Part shown: in pieces, positions 26,049 to 33,544 of the stretch
How positions within the stretch are numbered: the stretch's first letter is position 1
Layout: each line of letters starts with the position of its first letter
Position numbers and translations under genes: made by a program
The notes under the pieces: generated by a model
Databases searched by the model: none
What the model was told of the DNA's origin: nothing
The model's input: the letters and a program-made list of their open reading frames with translations, nothing else
Assembly (NCBI GenBank): GCA_017465845.1
Contig: JAFTVH010000075.1
Location: 1 to 34,752 of the forward strand
Reading direction: 5' to 3'
Source of the DNA: Lachnospiraceae bacterium
Lineage (GTDB): Bacteria > Bacillota > Clostridia > Lachnospirales > Lachnospiraceae
Length of the DNA: 34,752 nt

Positions 26049-26151
26049 CTATTGTTTGAGAGGTTCTAATATGTCTCGACGTACAGAAAACTTTCTACGA
26101 CTTCTGGAAAAATGACTTTATCTACAGTAACTCACTAATGCAAAACTTATA

Positions 26152-26559
26152 TCAGTTTTTTATTAACATATGGCGATTAAAAGAACCAATCTCAACCAAA
26201 TTCCCCTCTGGGTCTGCAATATAGCAAGTCCGCTGTCCCCAAGGTTCGGTTGTCGGTTCTAAAACAGAGCGACCACCTTGAGCAATGATTCTTGCATATT
26301 CTTTATCAACTTCTCCAAAGGTATCAACATACAATGCTATTTCAAAATGGCCGTTGAGATCCTTTAGGTATTCGTATTTTCTGCTCGTCATCTGCTCAAA
26401 GTTATTCCGCTCATAGAGCATAAAAAGTGTCCCATCTTTGATTAGGTATACATTTACAGCATCCTCGCCCTCGGTAATTTCAAAACCGAGAACATCTCTG
26501 TAAAAACGAACCATTGTAGGCATATCGTCTACAAATAAGCCAAAACCGTCAAGTCTCAT
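26152..26559 (-). CDS. VOC-fold protein (glyoxalase/bleomycin-resistance family)
   Basis: A 135-residue protein with the paired beta-alpha-beta-beta-beta modules of the vicinal oxygen chelate superfamily. 'MRLDGFGLFVDDMPTMVRFY', 'RDVLGFEITEG' and the C-terminal 'TCYIADPEGNLVEIGSF' are typical. The DPEGNLVEI segment carries the usual metal-ligand Glu. Functions in this family range from glyoxalase to antibiotic binding, and the exact role cannot be read. The ATG at 26559 is chosen because GGAGG is eight bases upstream; a TTG at 26577 lacks one. The left attachment-like repeat of the mobile element lies in its 5' leader, 46 bases upstream of the start codon, so insertion may have replaced its native promoter. 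Confidence 0.8.
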   Translation of the reverse strand: MRLDGFGLFVDDMPTMVRFYRDVLGFEITEGEDAVNVYLIKDGTLFMLYERNNFEQMTSRKYEYLKDLNGHFEIALYVDTFGEVDKEYARIIAQGGRSVLEPTTEPWGQRTCYIADPEGNLVEIGSFNRHMLIKN

Positions 26560-26604
26560 TTCTGTATCCTCCGTCAAATTTGAATTGATCTATTTAATCC
26601 TCCG

Positions 26605-26624
26605 AAACCCTTGTATTTTCAAGG
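26605..26624. repeat. Left attachment-site core (attL) of the mobilizable element
   Basis: AAACCCTTGTATTTTCAAGG here is matched in the same orientation by AAACCCTTTATTTTCAAGG at 34098-34116, differing only by one missing base. The repeat brackets the integrase-relaxase module and lies 83 bases beyond the integrase stop, where a tyrosine recombinase core site is expected. Confidence 0.65.
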
Positions 26625-26661
26625 AAAATCGGCATTTTAATACTCGTTCCTTATGTATTTT

Positions 26662-26697
26662 CCCTTGTTTTTGCCCTTATGAGCCGAAACAAGGGAA
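26662..26697. repeat. Left arm-type repeat, integrase-binding candidate
   Basis: This 36-base segment begins CCCTTGTTTTTGCCCTTATG and ends AAGGGAA. A 34-base version in the same orientation lies at 34013-34046. In Tn916 the integrase N-terminal domain binds such direct repeats inside each end, and this pair has a matching placement. It also forms a CCCTTG/CAAGGG hairpin that may end the integrase transcript. Confidence 0.6.
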
Positions 26698-26706
26698 AGT
26701 TTTTGT

Positions 26707-28005
26707 TTAGGCTTCCCCGACCACCTTATCAAGCAGTCTTGCGGAAGTTCGTTTCGCTTCCCTCTTAGAGTGAGCGTAGATGTTCATTGTGGTACTTACA
26801 TCAGAGTGTCCGAGCAGTTCCTGCACGTCCTTTGGTGCTGCACCATTAGAGAGCAGGTTGCTGGAAAGTGTGTGTCTCAGCATATGAAAATGGAAATCCT
26901 CAAATCCTTCCAGTTTCTTTTTTGCCGACCTGCACATAACCCCAACCGTACTCGGTGACTCGTATGCTCCGTCAGGTCTAAGGCAGACAAAGGATATTTC
27001 CTTGTATCCGTCCGGCACTTCTTCCGTTCTCGGCAGGCTGTAGACTTCGTAGTAAGTACGGTCTTTTTCTTTGACCTCTTTGTAGTAGTTGAGGTTGTAG
27101 AGTTCGCCATACTTGAAACGGTTCTTGTGCTGTTCCGTCTTTGCCTTTCTGAGAATGTCTGCCAGAGTGTCGCAGAAGTCCACGGTGCGGACTTTTTTGC
27201 GTTTGGTAGCACCTATCTCTGTCTTGTGCCTTTGCCCGTTGTATCGCATACTGCGTCGTACTGTGAGGTACTGTCCGTCAAGGTTGATGTCCTGCCAAGT
27301 CAATGCACACGCTTCTCCGATACGAAGCCCTGTGTAATAGGCTATCTGCATCGGGAGCAGTGCAGGATTATCTTTCTTTTTCAGAAAGTCCTCCAACATC
27401 AGAAACTGCTGATGGTCAATGGTAGGTGCGTTGTCAACCTCACCGTCCTCGTCTGCAAACAGTTCGTATTCCTCTTTCTTTCCCCTCCATACCACATACT
27501 GCATAGGGTTAAAGGAAATCAGTTTCTTCGGGAATACCGCAAATCGGAACGCCCCCTGCAATACTGCGGAGAACAGTCTCAGATACCCTTTGCTGAGTGC
27601 CTTTGCTGTTGTTCCGTCAGGGTTTTCTCCCCCGAAAGTAAGGAAGTCCATAAATGCCTGTAAATGTTCCGCAGTGACTGTTTTCAGCTTTCTGTCGCCG
27701 ATAGGATATTTCTTTATCCTGTTCACTGTTCCCATATACGCCATCACTGTACCGTTGCTCAGATTGCCGGGTTTCAGTTCTTCCTCCACCCACATATCAA
27801 GCAGCATACCCACAGTGGTGTTCTCAGGCTTTGCCACGAACTTCTTCGCTTCGTAGTCCTCCATTGCCTTGCGGAGCAATGCTTCCGTTTCGGATTTGCT
27901 TTCTGTGCCTGCAAACTCACGCTGTACCATCTTTCCGCTTTCATCTTCTACATAGAAGCGGTAGTACCATTTCTTGCCCTTTTTTCTTACAGATCCTTTT
28001 GCCAT
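26707..28005 (-). CDS. int: Tyrosine recombinase/integrase of Tn916 type
   Basis: A 432-residue integrase. The N terminus (MAKGSVRKKGKKWYYRFYVE) is the small three-strand AP2-like arm-binding domain, residues about 62-175 form the SAM-like core-binding domain, and the rest is the catalytic domain. All key residues are visible: Arg228 in YYTGLRIGEACALTW, His374 and Arg377 in HMLRHTL, His400 in LLGHSDVSTTMNIYAHS and the nucleophile Tyr410. It should catalyse integration and excision of the element by a transient phosphotyrosine link. It is the outermost gene at the left end, next to attL. AAAGGAG precedes its ATG. It appears intact. Confidence 0.95.
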   Translation of the reverse strand: MAKGSVRKKGKKWYYRFYVEDESGKMVQREFAGTESKSETEALLRKAMEDYEAKKFVAKPENTTVGMLLDMWVEEELKPGNLSNGTVMAYMGTVNRIKKYPIGDRKLKTVTAEHLQAFMDFLTFGGENPDGTTAKALSKGYLRLFSAVLQGAFRFAVFPKKLISFNPMQYVVWRGKKEEYELFADEDGEVDNAPTIDHQQFLMLEDFLKKKDNPALLPMQIAYYTGLRIGEACALTWQDINLDGQYLTVRRSMRYNGQRHKTEIGATKRKKVRTVDFCDTLADILRKAKTEQHKNRFKYGELYNLNYYKEVKEKDRTYYEVYSLPRTEEVPDGYKEISFVCLRPDGAYESPSTVGVMCRSAKKKLEGFEDFHFHMLRHTLSSNLLSNGAAPKDVQELLGHSDVSTTMNIYAHSKREAKRTSARLLDKVVGEA

Positions 28006-28083
28006 TGATAAATAGTCTCCTTTCTATCCGTGGCAATCGGAACTGTGACGTATGGTGTGCGTAAAGTAAATAGTGTCACATCC

Positions 28084-28107
28084 GCCGATTGTTTCATCGG
28101 CTTTTTT
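28084..28107 (+). terminator. Plus-strand intrinsic terminator between int and the repressor
   Basis: GCCGAT (28084-28089) pairs with ATCGGC (28096-28101), followed by six T residues on the plus strand. The flanking genes run on the minus strand, so this would end a plus-strand transcript, for example antisense RNA made across int. Confidence 0.55.
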
Positions 28108-28128
28108 CATTGTCAAAGAGCCACGGAA

Positions 28129-28779
28129 TTATTCTTTTTCGGCAAGCCTTGCTTCGGCTTCCGCTACTATCCCGAAAAGGTCACCCATCTTTACAGCGGT
28201 GCGTCCTTCATCGTAGATATGTAAAATTCCGTCTAAGAATCGTTTCATATCCTCAATCGGTGCTTCCATCTCTTTATGGTAAACTCGCTCTGTAATCGCT
28301 CCCGATTCAATCGCATATCTGCGGAGAGACTGTTTCAGTCCTTCATCTTCTGCCACACGGTCAACCTCTGCCATAGCGTCGGAGAAGTGGTAGCAGAGAA
28401 CGGAATACAAATCAATCATCTTTCCGAGAAATGTGGTAAGAAGCTGTTGGTGCGGTTCGCCATTCACAACCGTAGACACAGTATCAATGTACTTCTTGAT
28501 ATGTTCTTCCAAGTCCTTTTCACAGAGCGTTCTGCTGTCATATTCCTTATCTTCTGAAAGACCTGTGAGCCATTCAGGAGTGGTAAGCAACGCTTCTGCC
28601 AGTCCATTGATAATCATTGTTCTCTTTGGGTCTACGCCATCTGCTTCGTATCTCTGTATCGTTGACTTATTCACTCCGATACGTTTGCCAAGCTCAGGCA
28701 TTGTGAGATTCAATTCTGTTCGACGTTCTTTCACTCGTTCACCGACCTGTTTTGCGGTGAATGTAATTTCTTTTTTCAA
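28129..28779 (-). CDS. XRE-family transcriptional repressor of the mobile element
   Basis: A 216-residue protein. Residues about 10-65 are an HTH_3 Cro/CI-type DNA-binding domain ('RRTELNLTMPELGKRIGVNK' then STIQRYEADG). The rest is helical and may mediate dimerisation or sense a signal. The TTG at 28779 is proposed as the start: AGGAGG lies eight bases upstream and the protein then begins MKKEITFTAKQ; the longer frame up to 28818 would run through the promoter. It is divergent from the excisionase gene and probably represses both, via GTTGCAAAA-type sites in the shared region. This arrangement is standard for control of excision in conjugative and mobilizable elements. Confidence 0.85.
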   Translation of the reverse strand: MKKEITFTAKQVGERVKERRTELNLTMPELGKRIGVNKSTIQRYEADGVDPKRTMIINGLAEALLTTPEWLTGLSEDKEYDSRTLCEKDLEEHIKKYIDTVSTVVNGEPHQQLLTTFLGKMIDLYSVLCYHFSDAMAEVDRVAEDEGLKQSLRRYAIESGAITERVYHKEMEAPIEDMKRFLDGILHIYDEGRTAVKMGDLFGIVAEAEARLAEKE

Positions 28780-28803
28780 GGTTTTCACCTCCTGACGAAT
28801 ACA

Positions 28804-28933
28804 AGTATAGCATATCAAAACCTGTTTTGCAACTATTTTCTCGATAAAAATTAAAAAATATCTTTAATGAGTTGTAAAATGAGTTGACAAGAAATAGCAA
28901 AATAAGTATAATGATAATTGCAAAGTTGCAAAA
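28804..28933. promoter_or_regulatory. Divergent promoters and operators of the repressor and excisionase
   Basis: Plus strand: TTGACA (28884-28889), 17 bases, TATAAT (28907-28912), a perfect consensus promoter for the excisionase gene. Minus strand: TTGCAA (28832-28827), 17 bases, TATACT (28809-28804) for the repressor. TTTTGCAAC (28825-28833) and its exact reverse complement GTTGCAAAA (28925-28933) overlap the minus -35 and follow the plus -10, so they are good repressor sites. Two TGAGTTG copies lie at 28868-28886. Confidence 0.7.
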
Positions 28934-28960
28934 TGAGTGTTTTGAAAGGAGAGATGTGTA

Positions 28961-29176
28961 ATGACAGCAATTAAAATGGGTTTAACTATCGAAGAAGCAG
29001 CGGAATGTACGGGTATCGGTAGGAACACAATGCGAAAACTGGTGGACTGGGGCAAACTTCCTGTTCTGAAAGTCGGACGAAAGACCATTATCCGCAGGGA
29101 TACGCTGGAGCGTTTTATGACAGTCAATCAGGGCAGGAATTTACTAAATCCCAATGATGTACGAAAAGTGGAATAA
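28961..29176 (+). CDS. xis: Excisionase-like helix-turn-helix protein
   Basis: A 71-residue winged-helix protein of the MerR/excisionase type: 'LTIEEAAECTGIGRNTMRKL' then VDWGKLPVLKVGRKTIIRRD. Such proteins bend DNA at the element ends and bias the integrase towards excision. The ATG at 28961 has AAAGGAG nine bases upstream. It is driven by a consensus promoter and is divergent from the repressor, so it should be induced when repression is lifted. Its gene ends 5 bases before the hairpin-rich probable oriT. Confidence 0.8.
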   Translation: MTAIKMGLTIEEAAECTGIGRNTMRKLVDWGKLPVLKVGRKTIIRRDTLERFMTVNQGRNLLNPNDVRKVE

Positions 29177-29181
29177 CCGTT

Positions 29182-29370
29182 CTCTCAAGCCCTCGGCGTT
29201 TGAGAGCGAAATACACCCCTCGCACAAATCTACGATTTGTACTCTGGGTATTTCGCCCCTGCGGGGAGCCTGTATCACAGCTTCGGACACCATCACCTCA
29301 GCTATGATACAGAGGAAATTGCACCGCAATTTCCATTGCTGTCCCACCAATCACCGATGGCTGTGACAGC
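29182..29370 (+). other. oriT: Probable origin of transfer (oriT), six-hairpin array
   Basis: Between the excisionase and relaxase genes lie six tight inverted repeats: CTCTCAA/TTGAGAG (29182-29206), GCGAAATAC/GTATTTCGC (29206-29256) with ACAAATC/GATTTGT nested (29224-29240), CCCC/GGGG (29256-29266), CTGTATCA/TGATACAG (29270-29312), GGAAATTGC/GCAATTTCC (29314-29334) and GCTGTC/GACAGC (29338-29370). A cluster of stems directly upstream of a relaxase gene is the usual form of a mobilisation origin. The nick site cannot be named from sequence alone. Confidence 0.6.
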
Positions 29371-29432
29371 CGCACCCGACAAATCGGTTGCGTAATGAGT
29401 ACGGTATTCTCAGCGAAGAAAGGAGCAAAAGG

Positions 29433-30863
29433 TTGGCAAGACATTCGTTCATTCAGATGTCGAAGCTGCCCAATGTTAAGGGAAGAATCTCATATATTAC
29501 GAGCCACGCCAAACAGGAAAACCTTTATGCCACCTATCGTACCGCCGACAATACCTTTTGGAACAATCTCGCCAGGGAAAATCAGCAGGAGTTCCTGCGA
29601 AGCGGAACAAAGGGGAAATGTATCGAAGCAAGGGAGCTAATCATTGCCCTGCCGGAGATTTACACCACCTTTGACCCACAGCAGGTGCTTGAAGAATTTA
29701 CGAATAAATTCCGACAGCAGTACGGAGTGGAATGTGTATCGGCTCTGCACCACAATAAACGCAAAACCAATTACCACATTCACCTCATATTCAGCGAAAG
29801 GAAACTGCTTCCCGAACCTGACATCAAGATTGCCACCAGAAGCGTGTTTTATGACGAAACAGGAAAAAGGGTACGAACCAAGAAAGAAATCACAGACGAA
29901 AACGGTCAAGTCCGAAAAGGCTGTACCGTTATCAAAAAGGGGGATGTTTACGAAAGCCATTTATTCACAACCAAAGACGAGCGTTTCAAAACAGAAGCGT
30001 TCATAGCAGAGGTAAAAGACGCTTACACGGAACTTATCAATTCCCACATTTCAGATCCCGAACAGCGACTGAAAGTGTTTGATAAGAACAGTGTGTATCT
30101 CCCAACAAAAAAGATAGGCAAGAACAACCCCAAGGCTGCCGAAATCGAAGCGGACAACACCGCAAGGCAGGAATGGAACAGAACAGCGGATTTGGCTCTC
30201 ATATCGGGCATTGAAGAAGCAAAGATACTGGAAATCAAGCAGACCGAAATCCACGGCAAAGCCGGTCAGTCCATCCGTGAAAATGGTTGGCTTCCAAACC
30301 TGTTCCGATGTATCGTAGGTAAGGCAAAGGAATTTCTGCAAGCCATTATCCGTGAAAAGGATATGCCACCCAAGCCAGTCCTTAATATGGATATGGACGA
30401 GTTCCGCACAATGCAGACTCTTATGTTAAAGGTACAGAAACAGGCGAAAGCAATCAAGAAGATGCAGGAAGTCACACTCCCAAATCTGCGACAGCAGCTT
30501 GCTGAAACAACAGGTATCTTCAAGGGCAAGGAGCGTAAGGCTCTGGAAAAACAGATACAGCAGACCGAAGCCGAACTTGATGAAAAACTGGATAAACTCT
30601 CCGATATTCTCACCAATGACGGTTATCCTGATGTACAGGCATTTATGAAAACTTACCGCACAGCAGAGGCTATTGTGACACAGTATAACCAAGAGCTTAC
30701 AGAATGGGAGCAGGCAGTCAAGAACGGACAGAAACCTGCCGAGAAACAGCACAGACCGCCTGAAAAACAAAGTGTGCGTAACAGGCTCAGACAGCTTCAG
30801 GAAGAGGGCAAACAGAACGCTCAGCCGAAGCAGAGAAAGAAAGCCCAAGACAGGGACAGATAA
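29433..30863 (+). CDS. mobA: MobA/MobL-type relaxase
   Basis: A 476-residue mobilisation relaxase. It begins MARHSFIQMSKLPNVKGRIS with the TTG at 29433, preceded by AAAGGAG; upstream frames reach into the oriT hairpins. The metal-binding histidine motif is 'ALHHNKRKTNYHIHLIF' (His115 and His117 as HxH), with a likely catalytic Tyr in the N-terminal part. The C-terminal 200 residues are Lys/Glu/Gln-rich and probably coiled coil, as in many Gram-positive relaxases. It would nick oriT and pilot the strand through a conjugation pore supplied by another element, since none is encoded here. No frameshift was seen. Confidence 0.88.
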   Translation: MARHSFIQMSKLPNVKGRISYITSHAKQENLYATYRTADNTFWNNLARENQQEFLRSGTKGKCIEARELIIALPEIYTTFDPQQVLEEFTNKFRQQYGVECVSALHHNKRKTNYHIHLIFSERKLLPEPDIKIATRSVFYDETGKRVRTKKEITDENGQVRKGCTVIKKGDVYESHLFTTKDERFKTEAFIAEVKDAYTELINSHISDPEQRLKVFDKNSVYLPTKKIGKNNPKAAEIEADNTARQEWNRTADLALISGIEEAKILEIKQTEIHGKAGQSIRENGWLPNLFRCIVGKAKEFLQAIIREKDMPPKPVLNMDMDEFRTMQTLMLKVQKQAKAIKKMQEVTLPNLRQQLAETTGIFKGKERKALEKQIQQTEAELDEKLDKLSDILTNDGYPDVQAFMKTYRTAEAIVTQYNQELTEWEQAVKNGQKPAEKQHRPPEKQSVRNRLRQLQEEGKQNAQPKQRKKAQDRDR

Positions 30864-30933
30864 TCACGACATAGAAAATCGATACCGCAGGGCGACCTGC
30901 CTTGCGGTCTTACATATATCAGGCCAAGAAAAT

Positions 30934-30962
30934 ACCCTGTAAGATTTTTCGTCTTGCAGGGT
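30934..30962 (+). terminator. Hairpin after the relaxase gene
   Basis: ACCCTGTAAGAT (30934-30945) pairs with GTCTTGCAGGGT (30951-30962), including two U-G pairs. A T-rich loop and a weak tail make it a moderate terminator. A smaller ACCGCA/TGCGGT stem precedes it. Confidence 0.55.
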
Positions 30963-30997
30963 GTAAATTTTGCAATTCACAATATGGGGGAGATTAG

Positions 30998-31033
30998 ATG
31001 ACACGTATCCGCTGGTACGCTTTTATTACTTGA
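30998..31033 (+). CDS. Possible 11-residue leader peptide
   Basis: An ATG at 30998 is preceded by GGGGGAG at good spacing and reads MTRIRWYAFIT before TGA. It ends exactly one base before the first 41-bp direct repeat. It may be a leader peptide, or the cut start of a gene broken by insertion of the repeat-framed cassette. It is too short for a firm call. Confidence 0.35.
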   Translation: MTRIRWYAFIT

Positions 31034-31074
31034 CCTGAGTTGAACGATGCACCATTCTTGGCGGGTCATTCAAC
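31034..31074. repeat. Direct repeat 1 framing the 410-residue cargo gene
   Basis: A 41-base segment starting CCTGAGTTGAACGATGCACC and ending GTCATTCAAC. It recurs in the same orientation at 32385-32427 with two substitutions and a two-base insertion. Each copy is an imperfect hairpin (GTTGAA ... TTCAAC) around a CATTCTTGGCGG centre. Confidence 0.8.
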
Positions 31075-31085
31075 GCAAAGGAAGA

Positions 31086-31125
31086 AAAACAACGGCTTGC
31101 ATTTTACAATGCAGACCGTTGTTTT
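31086..31125. terminator. Terminator of the 410-residue cargo gene
   Basis: AAAACAACGG (31086-31095) pairs with CCGTTGTTTT (31116-31125), and GCAT/ATGC extends it inside. The A- and T-ended stem works in both directions and lies 17 bases beyond the stop of the minus-strand cargo gene. Confidence 0.8.
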
Positions 31126-31141
31126 CTGATAATGGTTTATG

Positions 31142-32374
31142 TTACTGTTCTTTTCTTTCAGCTTTTTCAATAAGGCTGGAAAGCGAACGAAGTAGCTCGG
31201 CGTACTGAGAGGCAAGATAATTAAGGTCCAGTCGTCCGAGATCGGACTGGGAGTATTTATTTGAATAAAAGGTCAGAATTTTATGGATTCGGGTATAAAA
31301 GCGCTGTAAGGAATGCAGCTCGGAAACAGGCACCTCCTGCTTGCCGTCCAGTGCCCTAGAGATCTTCCTGCCGCTGAAACCGCATTGAAGCAGTGGGCGT
31401 TCTGATTTCTGTGCTAGGGACTCAAGAATCATGTACAGAATAATGAAACAGTTGAAGAGTTGTTGCTCGTCCTTAGTAATAGTGATCAATTTTTCCAACA
31501 GTTCAACGCTTCCGTCTGGATCTGTGGTCGGATCCAGATATCTCCAGGTTATGGCGAGGAGCTGAAAACCTTCTTTTTCCATCTGTTCCATCAGAGCATC
31601 GGTCAGCAATGCGTCGGACGGGGCAATGCCTCGCTGTTTTTCCTCTTCGTAAAGCTCCAGGATTTTTTCAAAGGTACAGAGAGTTGCACCGACGATCATA
31701 GGCAGAGCCTTTTCTTCATCCGGAATCGCTGCAGTCAGAAGAGGGGCGGCCACTGACGAAGCCATACCGCGGTAGCAGTGATAGAAGAAGATGACGGGAA
31801 CCGTCAGGCGCAGCTCCTCTGTAAAGTTCTTGGCCTGTTTGTCATACTGAGCTTCCACAACGATTCGCCACAGAGCATAATAATATCCTAAAAGCTCGAG
31901 GTACTGATCCCAGTCCTTTTTTACGGTATCATTGGGAAATAACCGCGCCTTTTTTTTGCGTGCCTCCAGTTCGGCAGCCGATAGGGAAGTGTTGTCGCCT
32001 TCTTTGTTCAGAGAAAGGTCAGCGGCGACCCATATCATACTGTGAACCAGCGGGATGGAACCCAGCCGATAGCAGTCATCTTCCTGCACCACGATACCAT
32101 GGGTAAGCAGATAACGGGTATAATTGTACGTGCTGTTTTTGGCTATGTACTGAATTTCTTTTTGCTTGTGTCGGGAAACACTCAGAAACAGCCGGAAGAT
32201 GTTATCTCCCTGTTCCTTTTCCATAAGTGCTTTTCCCAATGCGTTACAGGAAAACGAAGCATAGAAATCTTTATAAGCGGAGGGATCTGTGTGCAGGCGG
32301 AAGGGCTCTGGCTCTGCAATCAATTGCTTAAAAAGCTTATGCTGATGCTCTAAAAATTCTTGTGTGATTTCCAT
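31142..32374 (-). CDS. Unrecognised 410-residue helical cargo protein
   Basis: I do not recognise this family. The 410-residue product is soluble-looking and mostly helical, with no signal peptide or membrane span. Runs such as FYHCYRGMASSVAAPLL, 'GATLCTFEKILELYEEEKQR' and LLQCGFSGRKISRALDG suggest a helical-bundle or repeat fold. The ATG at 32374 is chosen because AGGAGGT lies six bases upstream; the frame further upstream only translates the direct repeat. The gene, with its own ribosome binding site and terminator, is framed by a 41/43-bp direct repeat, as if it entered as a unit. It is oriented against the relaxase. As accessory cargo of a mobile element it could serve in defence, stress or element control, but nothing in the sequence proves this. 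Confidence 0.65.
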   Translation of the reverse strand: MEITQEFLEHQHKLFKQLIAEPEPFRLHTDPSAYKDFYASFSCNALGKALMEKEQGDNIFRLFLSVSRHKQKEIQYIAKNSTYNYTRYLLTHGIVVQEDDCYRLGSIPLVHSMIWVAADLSLNKEGDNTSLSAAELEARKKKARLFPNDTVKKDWDQYLELLGYYYALWRIVVEAQYDKQAKNFTEELRLTVPVIFFYHCYRGMASSVAAPLLTAAIPDEEKALPMIVGATLCTFEKILELYEEEKQRGIAPSDALLTDALMEQMEKEGFQLLAITWRYLDPTTDPDGSVELLEKLITITKDEQQLFNCFIILYMILESLAQKSERPLLQCGFSGRKISRALDGKQEVPVSELHSLQRFYTRIHKILTFYSNKYSQSDLGRLDLNYLASQYAELLRSLSSLIEKAERKEQ

Positions 32375-32384
32375 AAAAATACCT

Positions 32385-32427
32385 CCTGAGTTGAAAACGA
32401 TGCCCCATTCTTGGCGGTTCATTCAAC
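32385..32427. repeat. Direct repeat 2 framing the 410-residue cargo gene
   Basis: A 43-base copy of the 31034-31074 repeat (CCTGAGTTGAAAACGATGCC at its start). It overlaps the upstream half of the AGGAGG that serves the cargo gene, so this copy would be in its mRNA leader. Confidence 0.8.
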
Positions 32428-32494
32428 CACTTATATTTAGTGCAAAGTTTTATTTATTTTCCAAATATAGATAAGTAATCTGTTACAAGCCATA

Positions 32495-32683
32495 TTATAA
32501 CAGAATATGACTGTTTGTATCAACTACTTTTTCCTGATAACCCGGTTCACCTGTCACCAAATATATATTATTATATTGCTTCTCTATTAAGCGTAAAAGT
32601 CTTAGTGTTCCGGTTTTAGGTGCGTATTCTTCTATTCGTCTGAAATGTTTTTCGGATGCTTTCCGGTTTGGCACTATCCGCAT
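32495..32683 (-). CDS. Small protein of unknown function
   Basis: A 62-residue basic protein (MRIVPNRKASEKHFRRIEEY at the start). The ATG at 32683 is preceded by AGGAGGT, which sets the start more firmly than the frame extending to 32707. The end overlaps the degraded tnpV fragment by 10 bases on the same strand. No domain is recognised. It may be an element-specific small gene or the broken remains of a larger one. Confidence 0.45.
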   Translation of the reverse strand: MRIVPNRKASEKHFRRIEEYAPKTGTLRLLRLIEKQYNNIYLVTGEPGYQEKVVDTNSHILL

Positions 32684-32925
32684 ATACACCTCCTGCGCAA
32701 TTCGCAAATAACCATCTTTATGTAAAAATTTTCTAAGCCTTGTATATTCTGTCTTGGGTCCTCATTTCTCTGTTGGACTAAGAATAACAAGTAATGGAAC
32801 ATTTGCTCCGCCTGTTGATTAATATCGGCAAGATAGGAGTTCAGTGTACCCTCAATCAGCATTTTGGTATAAAGAAAGTGCTTATGTAGCCTCAATTCAT
32901 AACTTTTCCAAGATAGACGGTACAC
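32674..32925 (-). pseudogene. Degraded tnpV copy
   Basis: The centre of this frame, HFLYTKMLIEGTLNSYLADI followed by NQQAEQMFHYL, closely matches the intact TnpV at 33545-33922 (HFLYTTMLVEGTLNRYLADI). The N-terminal third of TnpV is replaced by unrelated sequence and the C terminus diverges after the match. It has no convincing ribosome binding site. It is therefore read as a decayed paralogue. Confidence 0.75.
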
Positions 32926-33049
32926 TTTCAGATATTGTTTTCACTTCACTGTTGTTTTCTTGACCGATTCTTGATTTTTTGTAAAATAGTGATATAGTAA
33001 AAATGGTGACATAAAATGTACGTCAAAGAAATCTTGCGGAGAGAAGATT

Positions 33050-33478
33050 ATGAACTATGAATACATAAATATTAAGAATCTAAGACATCCATATCGCCTC
33101 AAAGATTCGGAGGTTTTCTTTAACGACCTGAGCTGTATGGACATCATCAAGGCGGTATTGGATGAAAAGGGAAATATAAAGAATTTTCCGGGTATCATCA
33201 TAGATGAACGCTGGGAGTCCAAACACAGAATCGGTCAATGCTATGATGTGCGTTTTGAAGCACAGTTTTTGGCTATGGAGAATGTAGAATATCTTATGCT
33301 GTGGATGATACAGCCATCCGGATGGTATTGGGTAGATGATGACGGATTTGGTTTTAATGGCGATTCAAGTATCACACTTTATTCCATCATAGACAAAAAT
33401 GTAAATTTTCTGAAAAAATTCCAGCTTTTCAGCATTAACAGATATATATACTGCCACGACTATGACCAGTATTTATAA
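33050..33478 (+). CDS. 142-residue orphan protein between two tnpV copies
   Basis: No family was recognised. The product is acidic and rich in aromatic residues (MLWMIQPSGWYWVDDDGFGF in the middle, then ITLYSIIDKNVNFLKKFQL). Size and composition resemble small immunity-type or SMI1-like proteins, but no motif decides this. GGAGAG precedes the ATG at 33050. It ends 21 bases before a perfect 13-bp bidirectional terminator and is convergent with the intact tnpV. A decayed tnpV lies on its other side, so the gene may have been captured between two copies. Confidence 0.6.
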   Translation: MNYEYINIKNLRHPYRLKDSEVFFNDLSCMDIIKAVLDEKGNIKNFPGIIIDERWESKHRIGQCYDVRFEAQFLAMENVEYLMLWMIQPSGWYWVDDDGFGFNGDSSITLYSIIDKNVNFLKKFQLFSINRYIYCHDYDQYL

Positions 33479-33499
33479 AATATTGTATCAAACAGATTA

Positions 33500-33533
33500 A
33501 GGGCGAAGATACCGTTAAAAGTATCTTCGCCCT
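33500..33533. terminator. Bidirectional terminator between the orphan gene and tnpV
   Basis: AGGGCGAAGATAC (33500-33512) pairs perfectly with GTATCTTCGCCCT (33521-33533) around an 8-base loop, between two convergent genes. Confidence 0.85.
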
Positions 33534-33544
33534 GACTTTATATG

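Noticed and set aside
27127-27663. A 178-residue plus-strand reading frame inside the integrase gene
   Set aside because: It is antisense to a fully conserved integrase with all catalytic residues and has no ribosome binding site or recognisable motif.
29154-29366. Short coding frames across the hairpin array between excisionase and relaxase
   Set aside because: The segment is explained by nested inverted repeats. The frames have no ribosome binding site and their residues show no pattern.
31034-31074. Integron attC-like site, since the repeat begins GTTGAAC and ends ATTCAAC, which resemble the integron core-site patterns
   Set aside because: In attC the order is RYYYAAC first and GTTRRRY last; here the order is reversed, and there is no integron integrase in the window.
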